Shown here in pieces: positions 61,069 through 64,000 of a stretch of 64,000 nucleotides of DNA. The notes beneath the pieces were generated by a model. The model saw only the letters and a list, made by a program, of their open reading frames with translations, ran no database searches and had not been told where the DNA came from. The stretch is from Pseudoalteromonas sp. T1lg75 (GTDB taxonomy: Bacteria; Pseudomonadota; Gammaproteobacteria; Enterobacterales; Alteromonadaceae). Every line of letters starts with the position of its first letter. Position 1 is the stretch's first letter. The stretch covers positions 429,757 to 493,756 of the forward strand of contig NZ_PQCD01000033.1 in NCBI RefSeq assembly GCF_002964705.1. Reading direction: 5' to 3'. A program made the translations under genes and the position numbers.

Positions 61069-61266
61069 GATTTCCCGAAAATGATAAATTACCACGTATC
61101 CGTTAAGAATAGCCGTTTTAGCCGCTTAATCCTAGTAACTTATTGTTACACAAATGCAGCTAAGTGGTGACTGGCAATGATAAAAATGCTTTTTTCGGGA
61201 TCCCCTGAAAGGCAGAAAAGACCGAGGCGAGAGGTGGTGCCTAGTTAGCGATGATTCGAATGGACG

Positions 61267-61287
61267 GTCGGTGCCCAGGGCACCGAC
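61267..61287. other. 10-bp hairpin downstream of the frameshifted thioesterase
   Basis: GTCGGTGCCC and GGGCACCGAC flank a single A. It is a strong stem with no U-tract on either strand, 21 bp past the stop of the thioesterase remnant. Confidence 0.5.
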
Positions 61288-61308
61288 GGGATAATGATGG
61301 GTTTTGCG

Positions 61309-62099
61309 CTACGCAAACAAGGCGACGGTTTGCTTACTCTGGGCTATCACATCGCCGCTCTCTGTGTATAAGGTGGCGTCTTCATAGGCGTAGCCGTTGT
61401 GGGCAGCCGTGGTGGTGATATCCACGCCCACCCACTGGCCGGCGCTAAGCCTGGGCAGATGCAGGCATTCCACATGCCAGCTCATGCTGCTGGCCGGTGC
61501 CGGGCTTGGGAAAACCTGAAGCTGCGACGGCGGCCAGCTGTCTATTAGGGCGATAAGATGAGTCCAGTCATAATTGTGCGTTTGTTCTTTAAAGCGCATC
61601 CAGCCACTTAAGTCAGTGGCTTGGCTGGACTGTAGGGCATGCCACCTGCAACTAAATTTAAATCCACATACTGGAAGAAATTGGGCATCACCCCCTGCAC
61701 AAAGGGCAAGCATTGCTCGGCGTTAGGTGCCTGTTTCCCCTGCAATTGGGCGTATGGTACTTCAACGATGGACGCTCGGTCTTTAGCAAACAAGCCCTGC
61801 ACGGTTAAACAGACCTGGTTATGTTGTGTAATGGTGGCCGCATATTGGCTTGAATTTTTACCTTCTCGCAGCAAGTTAAAAGACAAGGTAAAGGGCTCAT
61901 CTGGGGCGATGGGGCCGACAAATTGGGCGCTAAAGGAGCGTAGGGTGCGCTCGTCATGGCAATGCAGCAACATGGATTGCAAAGCAAAGGCACAGGAGAG
62001 CCCGCCAAAGGCGGTGCGACCTTGAGTCCATGACTCCGGGAATTGCAGGGTTTGCGTGTCTTTTTCACCGACCAAGGCCATAAGCTGATCAAAAGTCAT
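61309..62099 (-). pseudogene. TesB-like thioesterase with apparent 1-nt frameshift
   Basis: Two overlapping minus-strand frames make one thioesterase-like (4HBT) protein. The N-terminal part (62099 to about 61630) contains FPESWTQGRTAFGGLSCAFAL and ends with GGMPYSPAKPLT and a stop at 61608. The next frame (up to 61309) carries the missing C-terminal half beginning ATDLSGWMRFKEQ and containing SWHVECLHL. The shift is in the CCAGCCAAGCC region near 61620-61640 and fits loss of one base. It is either a real pseudogene, a recent error or programmed slippage. It precedes dnaK divergently. Confidence 0.75.
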
Positions 62100-62209
62100 A
62101 ATGTGATTCCTTTTCGTTCTTGTCCGACCAGTTTAACGCCTAAACCTTGTTTGTAGAGTGGCCAAAGTGAAAAAAATTTCAAAAAAACGAATTTTTTTTA
62201 TGGTTCACG

Positions 62210-62235
62210 CTTGAATTAGCAAAACTGACCCCTAT
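62210..62235 (+). promoter_or_regulatory. sigma-32 heat-shock promoter of dnaK
   Basis: CTTGAA (62210-62215), a 13-nt spacer and CCCCTATTTAG (from 62229) match the sigma-32 consensus CTTGAA-N13-CCCCAT-T. It is about 50 bp upstream of the dnaK ATG. Confidence 0.88.
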
Positions 62236-62284
62236 TTAGTAAGCATCATACAGTTAAACAGATTTTTGAAGTTGGAGAAGATTC

Positions 62285-64000
62285 ATGGGTAAGATTATTG
62301 GAATCGACTTAGGTACTACTAACTCTTGTGTGGCAGTACTAGATGGCGACAAGCCACGCGTAATTGAAAACGCCGAGGGCGATCGCACTACCCCTTCAAT
62401 CATTGCGTTTACCGAAGACGGTGAAACGCTAGTAGGTCAGCCGGCGAAACGTCAGGCGGTAACAAACCCTACAAACACAGTATTTGCGATCAAACGTCTT
62501 ATCGGTCGTCGCTTTGAAGACGAAGAAGTACAACGCGATATCGGCATCATGCCGTTCAAAATTGTTAAAGCAGACAATGGCGACGCATGGGTAGAAGTGA
62601 AAGGCGAAAAACGCGCTGCACCTCAGATTTCAGCCGAAGTACTGAAAAAGATGAAAAAGACCGCCGAGGATTACCTTGGTGAAGAAGTAACGGGTGCGGT
62701 AATCACGGTTCCTGCCTACTTCAACGACTCACAGCGTCAAGCAACTAAAGACGCCGGTCGTATTGCAGGTCTTGATGTTAAGCGTATCATCAACGAACCA
62801 ACGGCTGCGGCACTTGCTTACGGTATGGACCGTAAACAAGGCGACAACGTGGTTGCAGTATATGACCTAGGTGGTGGTACCTTCGATATCTCAATCATCG
62901 AGATTGACGAAGTTGAAGGCGAGCACACCTTTGAAGTACTAGCGACCAATGGTGATACACACCTAGGTGGTGAAGACTTCGATAACCGTGTTATTAACTA
63001 CCTAGTTGACGAGTTCAAAAAAGAGCAAGGTATCGACCTGCGTACCGACCCGCTAGCCATGCAGCGTGTTAAAGAAGCAGCCGAAAAAGCAAAAATTGAG
63101 CTTTCAAGTGCACAGCAAACTGAAGTGAACCTGCCATACGTTACAGCAGACGCATCAGGTCCTAAGCACATGAACGTGAAACTGACTCGTGCGAAACTTG
63201 AGTCACTGGTAGAAGACCTAGTTACTAAGTCTATCGAGCCACTTAAGAAAGCATTGGCCGATGCCGACCTATCTGTAGGCGACGTAAACGACATCATCCT
63301 AGTGGGTGGTCAAACACGTATGCCACTGGTACAGAAGACGGTTGCCGAGTTCTTCGGTAAAGAGCCACGTAAAGACGTGAACCCTGACGAAGCTGTTGCT
63401 GTAGGTGCTGCGGTACAAGGTGGCGTACTAGCCGGTGACGTTAAAGACGTACTACTACTGGACGTTATCCCATTGTCTCTAGGTATCGAGACCATGGGTC
63501 AGGTTATGACCACGCTAATCGAGAAAAACACGACTATTCCAACGAAGAAGTCGCAAACATTCTCGACTGCTGAAGATAACCAAAATGCAGTAACTATCCA
63601 CGTGTTACAGGGTGAGCGTAAGCGTTCAGCCGACAACAAGTCACTGGGTCAGTTCAACCTTGAAGGTATTCGTGCGGCGCGCCGTGGTGAACCACAAATC
63701 GAAGTTACATTCGATGTTGACGCCGATGGTATCCTACACGTGTCTGCGAAAGACAAGGACACAGGTAAAGAGCAGAAGATAACTATCCAGGCTTCTTCAG
63801 GTCTAAGCGACGAAGAAGTAGAAAAAATGGTACGTGACGCCGAAGCGAATGCCGAAGCGGATAAAAAGTTCGAAGAGCTTGTAACTGCTCGTAACCAGGC
63901 CGATGCCATGGTTCACGGTACGCGTAAGCAAATCGAAGAAGCCGGTGACGCATTACCTGCAGAAGATAAAGAAGCAATCGAAGCGGCCGTTGCTGAGCTA
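62285..64000 (+). CDS. dnaK: molecular chaperone DnaK (3' end beyond window)
   Basis: The window holds the first 572 codons of Hsp70. The ATPase domain has [13 protein letters not shown], the phosphate loop [11 protein letters not shown] and [13 protein letters not shown]; the substrate-binding domain begins around [11 protein letters not shown]. An intact start with GGAGAAG is at 62285. It folds proteins with DnaJ and GrpE under the sigma-32 promoter upstream. Codon use (CTA, GTA, AAC rich) differs from neighbours, as expected for a highly expressed gene. Confidence 0.97.
   Translation, partial: MGKIIGIDLGTTNSCVAVLDGDKPRVIENAEGDRTTPSIIAFTEDGETLVGQPAKRQAVTNPTNTVFAIKRLIGRRFEDEEVQRDIGIMPFKIVKADNGDAWVEVKGEKRAAPQISAEVLKKMKKTAEDYLGEEVTGAVITVPAYFNDSQRQATKDAGRIAGLDVKRIINEPTAAALAYGMDRKQGDNVVAVYDLGGGTFDISIIEIDEVEGEHTFEVLATNGDTHLGGEDFDNRVINYLVDEFKKEQGIDLRTDPLAMQRVKEAAEKAKIELSSAQQTEVNLPYVTADASGPKHMNVKLTRAKLESLVEDLVTKSIEPLKKALADADLSVGDVNDIILVGGQTRMPLVQKTVAEFFGKEPRKDVNPDEAVAVGAAVQGGVLAGDVKDVLLLDVIPLSLGIETMGQVMTTLIEKNTTIPTKKSQTFSTAEDNQNAVTIHVLQGERKRSADNKSLGQFNLEGIRAARRGEPQIEVTFDVDADGILHVSAKDKDTGKEQKITIQASSGLSDEEVEKMVRDAEANAEADKKFEELVTARNQADAMVHGTRKQIEEAGDALPAEDKEAIEAAVAEL

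Noticed and set aside
1-64000. CRISPR arrays, tRNA or rRNA genes, prophage or transposase genes
   Set aside because: I saw no regularly spaced direct repeats, no tRNA cloverleaf or rRNA sequence, and no frame with integrase, transposase or phage structural motifs.

Overview
The window looks like a chromosomal segment of a marine gammaproteobacterium of the Alteromonadales type (Pseudoalteromonas/Shewanella/Alteromonas-like). The pointers are the gene content (BepA-ArsC-WrbA-DUF2069 block, full-length Cdd and Udp of enterobacterial type, PqiABC, DnaK behind a sigma-32 promoter), two large TonB-dependent receptors, many secreted hydrolases, and dispersed intergenic repeats. This placement rests on recalled family knowledge and was not searched. 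I see no rRNA, tRNA, CRISPR array, phage module or insertion sequence with a transposase.

Layout. 1-5.3 kb: end of a YjiH-type membrane protein, DUF2897, an ankyrin membrane protein, then a minus-strand block arsC-wrbA-like-DUF2069 and the periplasmic protease bepA. 5.7-9.9 kb: TusA-like sulfur carrier, PerM-type permease, and an unusual 750-residue cysteine desulfurase/persulfide dioxygenase/rhodanese fusion, then a GNAT acetyltransferase. 10-14 kb: alkylation repair (Ada-AlkA fusion and Ogt), tdk and rlmF. 14-26 kb: a Lys/Glu-rich secreted protein, alpha/beta hydrolase, TPR-sulfotransferase, TonB receptor, LETM1-like protein, thpR, M17 aminopeptidase, a FabH-like synthase and a secreted amidohydrolase. 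26-37 kb: small membrane and DUF proteins, PP2C phosphatase, Sel1 protein, ppc, and the convergent pyrimidine salvage pair cdd/udp. 37-42 kb: arginase-family enzyme, a secreted cyanophycinase-like protein, and a dual-specificity-phosphatase/lipid-kinase fusion. 42-48 kb: homogentisate catabolism (hmgA-maiA) with a divergent MarR regulator, and an Oar-like TonB receptor. 48-53 kb: S1/P1 nuclease, an inner-membrane-anchored PhnD-like binding protein coupled to a membrane protein with a winged-helix-like cytoplasmic domain, and a 5'-nucleotidase. 53-64 kb: secreted cyclophilin, MAPEG protein, pitrilysin-type protease, pqiABC, a frameshifted thioesterase, and dnaK (running off the end).

The strongest candidates for something undescribed are: (1) the triple sulfur-metabolism fusion near a TusA-like gene; (2) the membrane pair at 49.2-51.1 kb, with a 20-bp near-palindrome upstream and flanking nuclease and nucleotidase genes, which could be a ToxR-like regulator working with an anchored periplasmic binding protein; (3) an arginase/cyanophycinase neighbourhood; and (4) two intergenic repeats that share one fixed hairpin core while their flanking arms differ in sequence yet stay largely self-complementary. 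A sigma-70-like promoter upstream of hmgA carries an inverted repeat inside its spacer and is a good candidate MarR operator.
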